Shown here: positions 47,010-54,429 of the stretch, in pieces
How the letters are laid out: each line of letters starts with the position of its first letter
Position numbering within the stretch: position 1 is the first letter of the stretch
Assembly: GCF_902859595.1 (NCBI RefSeq)
Contig: NZ_CADIJQ010000006.1
Coordinates: forward strand, 248,001-312,000
Source of the DNA: Achromobacter kerstersii
Lineage (GTDB): Bacteria; Pseudomonadota; Gammaproteobacteria; Burkholderiales; Burkholderiaceae_B
Direction of reading: 5' to 3'
DNA length: 64,000 nt
The notes under the pieces: model-generated
What the model was told of the DNA's origin: nothing
The model's database searches: none
What the model saw: the letters and a program-made list of their open reading frames with translations, nothing else
Made by a program: the position numbers and the translations under genes

Positions 47010-47032
47010 CGCCAAGCACCGGCCAGACTCGA

Positions 47033-48178
47033 TCACCGCGCCAGCTCAGCCGCCAATTCGCGCACCTGGGAATGGATGTTTTCGAACATCGCGAAGTTCA
47101 CGCGGCTGGCCACCACGAAGACGCCCAGGTCGCGATTCGGCGACAACACCGCATAGCTCATGAAGCCGCCCAGGCCGCCGCTCTTGCCCAACAGCAAGGG
47201 TGTGCCGTTGCGCGGCAGTGACACCACCCAGCCCAAGCCCATGCCATCGGCGCTGGTCACTTCGGTTCCCACCACGGATTTCAAGCCGTCATACGGCAGC
47301 CACATGACATGGTCCAGCGCGAAGGCTTCCTTGGCCTGGCGCGCGCCGTCCAGGTGCCAGCGCATCCAGCGCGCCATGTCGGCCGCCGTGGAATAGATGC
47401 CCGCGCTGGCGTACATCACGTCCGGCACCGGCGCGTTGGGGTCCGGTTTGCCAAACGGGTCCAGCCCCGTCATCAGGCGCTTCTTCTGCGCGTCGTTCAC
47501 CACATTGGTGGTGTCCGTCAGGCCCGCGGGCTGCGTGACTTCGCGGGCCAGCACCGTTGAATAATCCGCGCCGCCCGCTTTCGCCAGCGCATCGCCCAGC
47601 AAGCCGAATCCCAGGTTCGAATAAAGCGTGGTGGTGCCGGGCGTGTAGGCCGGCTTGTTGCTGCCGATCCATTTCCAGTAGTACGCGCGATCAAAGGCGG
47701 CGTAGGGGTTGTCGGACGGCTTGGCGTTCGGGTCCGGCAATTCGCGCGGCAAGCCTGCGGAATGCGTGGCCAGATCCAACAGCGTGATGGGCCGCCCGTT
47801 AGCTTCGACGCGGGCATTGTCGGGCGCGTACTTGGCCAGCGGGTCGGTCAGCTTGACCTTGCCCTTGGCGGCCAGCGACGCCAGCACATCGGCGGCGAAC
47901 ACCTTGGATACCGACGCAATTCTGAAAATGGAATTCGCGTCCGGCTCAACGCCATTGCCCGGCGCTGTCTCGCCGTAGCCTTGGATGACCACCTCATCGC
48001 CCCGCACCACCGCGATGATGACGGCCGGCGCACCCGAGTTCAGAAACAGCTGCATGCCGGCCATGGACACGGCATCTTGCAACGCCAGGTCAGTCGCGCG
48101 CGCCGGGGCCACGCCCAACGCGCACGCCGCCGTCAAAGCCAGGGAAGTCAAACGTGTGAAAGCGCGAGTCGCCAGCAT
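47033..48178 (-). CDS. Exported class C beta-lactamase-like serine hydrolase
   Basis: A 381-residue periplasmic protein, about AmpC length. A signal peptide, MLATRAFTRLTSLALTAACA, is cleaved near APARA. All three class C motifs are present: S89-V-S-K92, Y186-S-N188 and K-S-G in LLLGKSGGLGG. The start at 48178 follows GAGAG and makes better sense than an upstream frame with Arg/Pro-rich residues. The fold serves beta-lactamases, penicillin-binding proteins (AmpH), esterases and D-aminopeptidases. The neighbouring barrel gene and second hydrolase suggest metabolism rather than drug resistance, but this is open. Confidence 0.85.
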   Translation of the reverse strand: MLATRAFTRLTSLALTAACALGVAPARATDLALQDAVSMAGMQLFLNSGAPAVIIAVVRGDEVVIQGYGETAPGNGVEPDANSIFRIASVSKVFAADVLASLAAKGKVKLTDPLAKYAPDNARVEANGRPITLLDLATHSAGLPRELPDPNAKPSDNPYAAFDRAYYWKWIGSNKPAYTPGTTTLYSNLGFGLLGDALAKAGGADYSTVLAREVTQPAGLTDTTNVVNDAQKKRLMTGLDPFGKPDPNAPVPDVMYASAGIYSTAADMARWMRWHLDGARQAKEAFALDHVMWLPYDGLKSVVGTEVTSADGMGLGWVVSLPRNGTPLLLGKSGGLGGFMSYAVLSPNRDLGVFVVASRVNFAMFENIHSQVRELAAELAR

Positions 48179-48341
48179 GCCAATTCTCTCAAGGTCGCCC
48201 GGGGGATGGGAGTTGCGGGAAGGGGTCACCGCAAGCGAGATCATCCCAAAACCTTGGAAATTGACCACCTTGCCAGGACGAAACAACATTCCCGCATGAC
48301 GAATGACATAGGCGCGGGGCGCGGCGGCCCCGGCTGGCGGG

Positions 48342-49283
48342 TCAGATCCCCATGCGTTCGCGCAGCGGCTTGCGGTACGAGCGCGACACGGGCCATGCGC
48401 CCTCAACCGAGCGCATCCTGATCAGCCACTTGTCGACGCTGCGGCGGTCAACGTCCATGACATGCAACGCATTGGCAATGGCGGTGCGGTGTACGCGGAA
48501 GAAGATCTTTTCGGGCAGCAAGGTCGACCACATCCCGAGGGCGCGGGAGTCCAGCACCATCGAGCCGTCTTCCAGCCAGATCTCGCTGTAGTTTCCTGCC
48601 GACCGCACGCCAACGATGGTCTCCGGCTGCACGCCCCGCACCACGCCGCGCATGTTCAGATAGACCACCGACATCGAGCTCTCGTGCATCGCTGTGCGGT
48701 TGTGATCCAGGCTGTTGGAATACTTGGCCTGACCGATCAGGTTGGCGCATTGATACAGCGCGTTGACCTCGGCGGCCGACCAGCTGCGGTGCCGGGCGGT
48801 GGTGTCGAAACCGATGATGCCGTACAGCTTCTTGTCATGAAACACCGGCACGCTCAGCACGCTTTTGTTGCCCTGGCGCACGAACTCGGCCTGGATGATC
48901 CGCGCCGTGCGCGGCAGGTCGTGCACATCATGAATGGCCACGGCATAGCCCTTGACCATGAACCGGTGCAGCCACGCAATCAGCGTGGTCGGCACATCTT
49001 GAAGTTCGGCAACAAACGGCTGCGTCTGGCCGCGGCACCATTCATGGGTATTGCGGAATCGCAGCATGTCGGGCCGGTACTCGATCAGCCACGAACGATC
49101 CACATCGGACGTCTCGCCCATGAAGGCCAGTTGCTCGGATATCGCATCATCGGCCGGGCGCTTGAGCAGGCTCATCGCGCAACGGTAGACCCAGTCGGGC
49201 GAACGGTCTGACGGGCGATCCGGTTCAGTGCCGGCGGCACCGTCGAAAGCGGTGTGAGTCTGATACTGGACGGCGTCCTTCAC
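48342..49283 (-). CDS. GAF-LytTR transcriptional regulator
   Basis: A 313-residue cytoplasmic regulator. Residues about 60-200 look like a GAF sensor domain (SVLSVPVFHDKKLYGIIGFD). The last 105 residues are a LytTR DNA-binding domain, with VGVRSAGNYSEIWLEDG followed by EKIFFRVHRTAIAN. There is no receiver domain, so it senses a small molecule directly rather than a kinase signal. I chose GTG 49283, preceded by AGGGGAAACGCA, over a GTG at 49337 lying in an inverted repeat. It leads a same-strand cluster of serine hydrolases and a barrel protein, its probable targets. Confidence 0.82.
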   Translation of the reverse strand: MKDAVQYQTHTAFDGAAGTEPDRPSDRSPDWVYRCAMSLLKRPADDAISEQLAFMGETSDVDRSWLIEYRPDMLRFRNTHEWCRGQTQPFVAELQDVPTTLIAWLHRFMVKGYAVAIHDVHDLPRTARIIQAEFVRQGNKSVLSVPVFHDKKLYGIIGFDTTARHRSWSAAEVNALYQCANLIGQAKYSNSLDHNRTAMHESSMSVVYLNMRGVVRGVQPETIVGVRSAGNYSEIWLEDGSMVLDSRALGMWSTLLPEKIFFRVHRTAIANALHVMDVDRRSVDKWLIRMRSVEGAWPVSRSYRKPLRERMGI

Positions 49284-49320
49284 TGCGTTTCCCCTGGCGG
49301 CCGAATCGTGTGTCGTCCCT

Positions 49321-49337
49321 GTGTTGCTGTGCAACAC
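49321..49337. promoter_or_regulatory. Perfect inverted repeat before the GAF-LytTR gene
   Basis: GTGTTGC and GCAACAC are separated by TGT, 38 bases before the GTG start codon. The place suits an autoregulatory operator. LytTR proteins usually bind spaced direct repeats, so another regulator, or a leader RNA hairpin, is possible. Confidence 0.45.
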
Positions 49338-49407
49338 GCCAAGCGGCGATTTTCACTCTGGGAAGGGGAAATGACAAGCGCGGGAAAGGGCGGCTGGGCC
49401 TCCTGAG

Positions 49408-50640
49408 TTACTTGCCGCAGCCCGAGCCCACGCGCGACGTCGGCAACGGCGTATCGCCACCCGTATTCCCCGCGAATTGGCGGATCTTTTCCGCCAATTC
49501 CGGCGTGGGCCGCTCATAGCCGTAGCAGTACGGCGGCGTCGGCGCCGATTCGGGGCGGTAGTCTTCCAGCACCGGCTTCGCGTCGCCCAGATAAAGATTG
49601 TCTTTCAGACGCAGGAAAGCCTTGTAGTCGCGCGTGTAGCCATGCTGCGCCTTCAGTTTTTCGTAAGCGCCGCGATCGGATTCGCCGTTGTCCAGCGCGC
49701 TGCGTTTGGCGGCGATGGGGATGTAGTGGCAGTAGTTGACGTTGATGCCTTCCACCGTGGGAAAGAACGCCGGCTCCACGCACTTGCGCTGGGTGGTGTT
49801 GTTGAAGATGTTTCCTTCCACAAAGGCTTTGGCCTCCAGGCTGAAGCTCATGCCGTAGAAGTCCCAGTTTTCCAACAGGTTGTTGAACAGGTGGAACGTG
49901 CCGAACTGCCCGCGAGGGTTGCGCTGCACGGTGTTGAAGAAATAGTTGTGGTGCAGCGTCACGCGCGCAATCGAATCACGGTCGTAGTTTTCGAACAGAT
50001 TTTTCGATGTGATGTTGTTCAGCAGCATGACCTTGTTCGAGTTATGGAACTTGGTCCATGAAATCGTCACGTCGGTCGAGCCATTCTTCACGTTGAGCAA
50101 GCGGTCAGACATGCGCGACAGGTCCATGTGGTCGACCCACACGTCGCGGCTGCCGTTGGCCACGTTCACGGCTTGCGTCAGCCGGTTCAGGCGGCCGTCG
50201 ATGGTCAGGTGCGTCAGGATGACGTTCTGGCTGCCGTACACGCCCAGCCCGTCGTCAATCAACGTGACCTGCTTGCCGCGACCGTCGATCGTTACGTTCG
50301 ACGGCACGCGCAGCTGCTTGTCCAGCACGATGGTCATGTCCGACGCAAAGCGTATCCACGTTGGCCCCTTCTTCGCTTGCGCGAGCGCGGCGCGCAGCGT
50401 GCCTGGGCCGGAATCCTGGTCGGACGTGACCTCGATGAATTTTCCGCCCAAGCCGCCCGTGGCCTTGGCGCCATAGCCTTCGCGTTGGGACAGCAGCGAC
50501 GAAACGAGCGGGCAGTGTTCATCCGGGCTGGCGCACGATTCACTTGCGGCCGCCACGCCGCCTTGCAACAGGGCCACGGCAAGCAGCCACTGGATTGGCC
50601 GACGCACTGTCCACCGGCTCGTTTTCATTGCTGTCTTCAT
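49408..50640 (-). CDS. vexL: Pectate-lyase-fold polysaccharide lyase of the Vi capsule operon (VexL-like)
   Basis: A 410-residue exported lyase with a signal peptide (RPIQWLLAVALLQGG, cleaved near AAASESC). The right-handed beta-helix family PL1 signature is clear: DVWVDHMDLSRMSD, then LHHNYFFNTVQRNPRGQFG with the catalytic-site arginine region. It is last in the Vi-type operon, 13 bases after vexE. From memory, Achromobacter denitrificans has a periplasmic Vi lyase, VexL, in this place, which degrades polygalactosaminuronic acid retained in the periplasm. Assignment to VexL relies on fold plus position. Cysteine-rich ends (CASPDEHCPL and a GSGCGK tail) may be disulphide bonded. Confidence 0.82.
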   Translation of the reverse strand: MKTAMKTSRWTVRRPIQWLLAVALLQGGVAAASESCASPDEHCPLVSSLLSQREGYGAKATGGLGGKFIEVTSDQDSGPGTLRAALAQAKKGPTWIRFASDMTIVLDKQLRVPSNVTIDGRGKQVTLIDDGLGVYGSQNVILTHLTIDGRLNRLTQAVNVANGSRDVWVDHMDLSRMSDRLLNVKNGSTDVTISWTKFHNSNKVMLLNNITSKNLFENYDRDSIARVTLHHNYFFNTVQRNPRGQFGTFHLFNNLLENWDFYGMSFSLEAKAFVEGNIFNNTTQRKCVEPAFFPTVEGINVNYCHYIPIAAKRSALDNGESDRGAYEKLKAQHGYTRDYKAFLRLKDNLYLGDAKPVLEDYRPESAPTPPYCYGYERPTPELAEKIRQFAGNTGGDTPLPTSRVGSGCGK

Positions 50641-50653
50641 CAAGGCTTGATTC

Positions 50654-52558
50654 CTATTGCTGCGCGGAGCGATCCGCAGACTGCACATGGCGCCAGATGC
50701 CCCCGCTCAGGCGCAGATTTTCGGGGGGGCCGGCCACGTGTTCGCGCAGCCGTTCAAAATACGCCTGCTGCCAGCGCTTGGCATAGGCGTCGGCGTCTTC
50801 ACCGGGGTTGGCGGCGGGCAGCATCTCCAGCGTGTAAGCCACGTGGCCGTTCTCCCATCGCGGCGCGTAGAACACCGACGGCACGCCAAGACGATGCGCC
50901 AGGTGCGATGCGAAGCTGGAATACGTGACTTCCTGCCCTTCAAAGGTCGTGCGCGGTGCGGCGGGATTTGCCGCGCCATCAATCGCCAGACACAGCACGT
51001 AGCCCGAATTGATGGCGCGCATGCAGGCCTTGGCGACCTGCGCTTCGGTCTGGTCGGCAGTGGAGATCAGCGCCGTGGAATAGCTGCTCTGGGCGATGCT
51101 GGGCGCGGTGGCGAGCCAGCGCGACGGGATGCCCAGCAGCTCCAACGCCATCAGGCCCGCGTACATGGGGCCGACGTGCGCGGTGGCCACCACCACCCCT
51201 TTGCCGGCCGCCAGCAGCGGTGCAAAGAAGCGTTCGCCGGTATCGAGTTCGCCCAACAGCTGCATGGATTCTTCGACGTCATCCTCGCGGCATTCCAGCC
51301 AATCGAACAGCAGGTGATCGATCATGTGGCCCCAGCGCGCGCGGCGTTCCCATTCTGCGCGGTCCACATTCGTGTCACCGCGCATCGACCACGCCCAATC
51401 CAGACGCGCCTGCGGAATCGGGGCGGTATCCAGCCGCGCTTCCATCTGGGCCATGGCTTCCTGGAAGGTCTTCGGCAGGTTCGCGCTGCGGGTGGCGACG
51501 TATTTTTCGTACAGGGTTTCGGCGTCGCCCTTGCGGCCGGCCTGCGACAGCGCGCCGATGGCGGCGCGCTGCCACATCAGCTTGTCGGGCGACTTTTCCA
51601 CAAGCTTCAACATCTGGTCGGCGGCTTCGTCGTACTGCAACGTATAGCGCAGCGCGCGGGCATACAGCGCGCGCGTCTGTTCCAGGTCCGGCGCCAACTC
51701 CATGGCCTGCGCAAGCGGCGCCGCGGCTTCTTTGTAGCGGCCAGCACGCAACAGCGTTTCGCCATACAGCGTGAGCAGCCTGACGTCCGCAGGCGCGGCG
51801 CTCAGGCCCGCTTCGAAATGCGTCAGCGCGTGCACCTTGCGATCCTCTTCAGAGGCGCGCCGAAGGTGCGCGAGGCCCAGCGAGGCGCGCAATGCCGCGC
51901 AATCGTGGTTTGCGCTTAAGGCCGCATTGCCCAGTTGGATGGCGGCTTCCGCGCGGTCGTCTTCCAGCAAGGCGCGCACGGCCATCGTTGCTACGCGTTC
52001 GTTGGGCAGCTGGTTCGAATCCAGGCTTGCCGCAATGCCCGCCGCCTCGGCCACGTCGCCGTTGCGCACGAACGCCATCATCCAGGCATACGCTTCAGCA
52101 GGATCGTCTTTGGCCATGCCGACGGTTGCGCGCGCGACCTCGGCGGCATCCGCCACCCGCCCGGCCTGCACGCGCAATTGAATGCGCGCGGCATGCAGCG
52201 AGGCGTTGGCGGGCTCGATGCCGGCCGCGGCGTCGGCCTCGGCAATCGCGCGGTCCCACTGCTTGCTGCGGCCCAACAGGCTGGCCAGCAAGCGGCGGTC
52301 ATCAGCGCGTGTCGGGTAAGCCACCGTCAGCTTTTCAAGCGCGGCGATGGCGGGTTCGAAGCGCGCTTCGCGCATCCACGGCGCCACCATCAAACGTCGC
52401 ACATCGCGCCAGCCGTCATGGGCTTCGGCCAGCGCCGGGTCCAGCCGGGCCATCTCGCGGGCGGGGTCGCCCGCCGCGTAAATGTCCTTGATGACCTCGC
52501 GCAGCCGCGCGGTGGCGTCGGCCGCAGCGCGACGGGTTTCAATTGCCGTATCAACCAT
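50654..52558 (-). CDS. vexE: Vi capsule acyltransferase with TPR repeats (VexE-like)
   Basis: A 634-residue protein, comparable to the 660-residue VexE of Salmonella Typhi. Residues 1-330 are tetratricopeptide-like helices (RLLTLYGETLLRAGRYKEAA and similar). Residues about 410-620 are related to LpxL/HtrB lipid acyltransferases (GVVVATAHVGPMYAGLMALE, with the family His). VexE adds a fatty-acylated reducing-end anchor to the Vi polymer so that it can be exported and retained. GAGGGG precedes the start, which overlaps the vexD stop by eight bases. Position and architecture support the name. Confidence 0.82.
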   Translation of the reverse strand: MVDTAIETRRAAADATARLREVIKDIYAAGDPAREMARLDPALAEAHDGWRDVRRLMVAPWMREARFEPAIAALEKLTVAYPTRADDRRLLASLLGRSKQWDRAIAEADAAAGIEPANASLHAARIQLRVQAGRVADAAEVARATVGMAKDDPAEAYAWMMAFVRNGDVAEAAGIAASLDSNQLPNERVATMAVRALLEDDRAEAAIQLGNAALSANHDCAALRASLGLAHLRRASEEDRKVHALTHFEAGLSAAPADVRLLTLYGETLLRAGRYKEAAAPLAQAMELAPDLEQTRALYARALRYTLQYDEAADQMLKLVEKSPDKLMWQRAAIGALSQAGRKGDAETLYEKYVATRSANLPKTFQEAMAQMEARLDTAPIPQARLDWAWSMRGDTNVDRAEWERRARWGHMIDHLLFDWLECREDDVEESMQLLGELDTGERFFAPLLAAGKGVVVATAHVGPMYAGLMALELLGIPSRWLATAPSIAQSSYSTALISTADQTEAQVAKACMRAINSGYVLCLAIDGAANPAAPRTTFEGQEVTYSSFASHLAHRLGVPSVFYAPRWENGHVAYTLEMLPAANPGEDADAYAKRWQQAYFERLREHVAGPPENLRLSGGIWRHVQSADRSAQQ

Positions 52559-53843
52559 GACGCAGCCCCCTCAACAATGCCATCGCAACGCGCGAGATGA
52601 ACATCAACACAAAGCCCAGCGCCAGCGCTTGCAGCAGCAGAACCATCGTGCGCGGGCTGCTCGGACGGTCGGTGGGCACCGGCTGAGCAATGATGGACAG
52701 GTAACGTTGCAAGCGCAGCGCGTCCGTCATGGCCTGCTGGTACGACTGCTGCGCCAAGGTCAGGTTCGAATCCGCAAACGCCTGGGCATTTCTCAGCGAC
52801 TCATACGATTTCAGCTGCTTGGCTTCGGCATTGCCGTCGCCGCTTAGACGGCGGCGCACCGACGAAATCCGCTTTTGCAGCGCCAGCACCTGCATTTCAG
52901 CGGGCTTGAGCATGAAGTGGTCTTTGTTGCCCAGCGCGCGAATCTTGTCCAGATTGATCTGCGCGCTGCTGAGCTCGGCCTCCAGCGTGCTGGACAGATT
53001 CAACAGCATCGCCACCGTCGCCGTGGGGTCGATGTTGCCGTGCGTTGTCCGCCATGACATCAGCGCGTCGCGGGCGGCAAGCGCCTTTTGTTCCGCAAGC
53101 TTCACCGCCTCTTCGCTGACCTTCAATTTATCGGCCACGCCTTTCTCGTTCATCGAGCTGACGAACTCTTCGGCCAGGCTGATCAGCGCCTTGGACAGCG
53201 TTGCCGCATCTTCCGGCGAGAACGCGCTGACGCGCAGCACGTCAATCTGCTCCAACGCATTGAACGACACATGCACCGACGACTGATAGGCGCGGTACAG
53301 ATCGTCTTCGCTGGAATCTTCGGAAAGATGGTTGAACGGGTCCACGCCCGCATGGATCAGGTATTGGCGCAGGCCGACTTTCTTGTCCAGCTGCTGCATG
53401 GCGTCGCGCGATTTCAGGAAGTCGCTGACGGCCCAGCCGTCGACAAAGCCGCCCAGCATGCCGCCCATGTTGCCGGTGGTGAGCAGGCTGGCCGCGCCGC
53501 CGCCACCGCCTTGCTGGCCAGAGCCCGATTGCACGAAGAACCGCGATTCCGCTTCATAGCGCGGCGTGGCGATGGCAAGCACATACACCAGCGCCAGCGC
53601 CACCGGCACGATGACGATGAACGCGTTGATCCAACGGTGGCGGCGGCGTTCGCGCAGCGCCGCCTGCCGTTCGCGACGGCGGCGTTCGATCTCGGAGCCG
53701 CCCTCAGATCCCGAGCTGGCTGTCTTCGAAGCCGCCTCCGAAGACGTCATCGCCGGTGCCGGAGTCGCTTCGTGATCGTCGCGGGGGGTATTTGCTGAGG
53801 CATTGGTCGAGGTCGTCTTCGATGCTGAGAGCGCTTCGTTCAT
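52551..53843 (-). CDS. vexD: Capsule export inner-membrane/periplasmic adaptor (VexD/KpsE type)
   Basis: A 430-residue polysaccharide co-polymerase/adaptor. After a low-complexity hydrophilic N-terminus (residues 1-70) there is a membrane segment (INAFIVIVPVALALVYVLAI). A long periplasmic coiled-coil region (RALGNKDHFMLKPAEMQVLALQK follows the helices) comes next, and then a second membrane segment near 400-425. It bridges the inner-membrane exporter to the VexA channel. AAAAGG precedes this start, which lies 140 bases inside the vexC gene in another frame. A downstream ATG at 53750 would reduce the overlap but has no ribosome site. Confidence 0.85.
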   Translation of the reverse strand: MNEALSASKTTSTNASANTPRDDHEATPAPAMTSSEAASKTASSGSEGGSEIERRRRERQAALRERRRHRWINAFIVIVPVALALVYVLAIATPRYEAESRFFVQSGSGQQGGGGGAASLLTTGNMGGMLGGFVDGWAVSDFLKSRDAMQQLDKKVGLRQYLIHAGVDPFNHLSEDSSEDDLYRAYQSSVHVSFNALEQIDVLRVSAFSPEDAATLSKALISLAEEFVSSMNEKGVADKLKVSEEAVKLAEQKALAARDALMSWRTTHGNIDPTATVAMLLNLSSTLEAELSSAQINLDKIRALGNKDHFMLKPAEMQVLALQKRISSVRRRLSGDGNAEAKQLKSYESLRNAQAFADSNLTLAQQSYQQAMTDALRLQRYLSIIAQPVPTDRPSSPRTMVLLLQALALGFVLMFISRVAMALLRGLRHG

Positions 53844-54420
53844 AAATCAAGCCTTTTAGGCAATAGTCCGCCATCTGGTTCTGGCGGTAGCTAGAGAGAA
53901 TTAGGGTTCGGCCGATCAGCCGCTCTTCGAACAGCGCCAGCCATAGCCGGGTGAAACGGCAGGGTTCGAAAGGGATGGCCCCTTCGATCACGTAGACATC
54001 GAACGCCGGCGCCAGCGCCAGGGCGAACGAGAATTCCTGCCGTACGTAGAGCGGCCAATGCTCCATGGGCTTGGCCAGGCATTTGGGATCGCTGATCAGG
54101 TCTGCGACCAGTTCGAACGTGGCATCCACATCGATTTCGTACATCTCGCAGACGAAGTCGATCACGGCAATGCCGCTGGCCTTGCCGCGGATAAAGCCTT
54201 GCCGGCCGATCGCCCACGAGACGTTGCCGTCATGTTTGACAAAGCCCTGGCGCGGCGGACGCAGGCAGCACAGCACGTCGACGATCTGGCGATGCATTTC
54301 CGGCGAATGCGACAGCAGCGCGTAGCGCCCCACCGGAATGTCGAGCGTGGCGTTGGCCAGCAGCGGCTGCCGGCTTCCAAAGGCATAGGGTTCGTCAGTG
54401 ACGCCGTTCAGATGGATCAT
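53704..54420 (-). CDS. vexC: Degenerate capsule ABC ATPase (VexC/KpsT homologue lacking ATP motifs)
   Basis: A 238-residue protein that aligns end to end with KpsT/VexC: VSWAIGRQGFI matches KpsT ISWPVGLAGGF, and FSFALALAPAFDVYVIEG matches its signature-Walker B block. Yet all catalytic motifs are gone. Walker A is LLSHSPEMHRQ (36-46) with no Gly-Lys-Ser, the Q-loop Gln is Ile, the signature reads WPLYVRQ, the Walker B acid pair is E146-G147, and the H-loop His is Ser. The gene is nine bases behind vexB in an otherwise intact operon, so the loss looks tolerated. The last 28 residues extend past the usual KpsT end and overlap vexD. Energy coupling of this exporter is therefore unexplained. Confidence 0.8.
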   Translation of the reverse strand: MIHLNGVTDEPYAFGSRQPLLANATLDIPVGRYALLSHSPEMHRQIVDVLCCLRPPRQGFVKHDGNVSWAIGRQGFIRGKASGIAVIDFVCEMYEIDVDATFELVADLISDPKCLAKPMEHWPLYVRQEFSFALALAPAFDVYVIEGAIPFEPCRFTRLWLALFEERLIGRTLILSSYRQNQMADYCLKGLIYERSALSIEDDLDQCLSKYPPRRSRSDSGTGDDVFGGGFEDSQLGI

Positions 54421-54429
54421 CTGCTTGCC

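Noticed and set aside
47033..48178. Antibiotic-resistance AmpC beta-lactamase
   Set aside because: All three class C motifs are present, but the same motifs occur in esterases and D-aminopeptidases, there is no ampR neighbour, and the gene lies in an envelope cluster. A resistance call is not supported.
48316..48331. GGGGC/GCCCC hairpin after the GAF-LytTR gene as a terminator
   Set aside because: Only five base pairs and no T-run; expected by chance in such GC-rich DNA.
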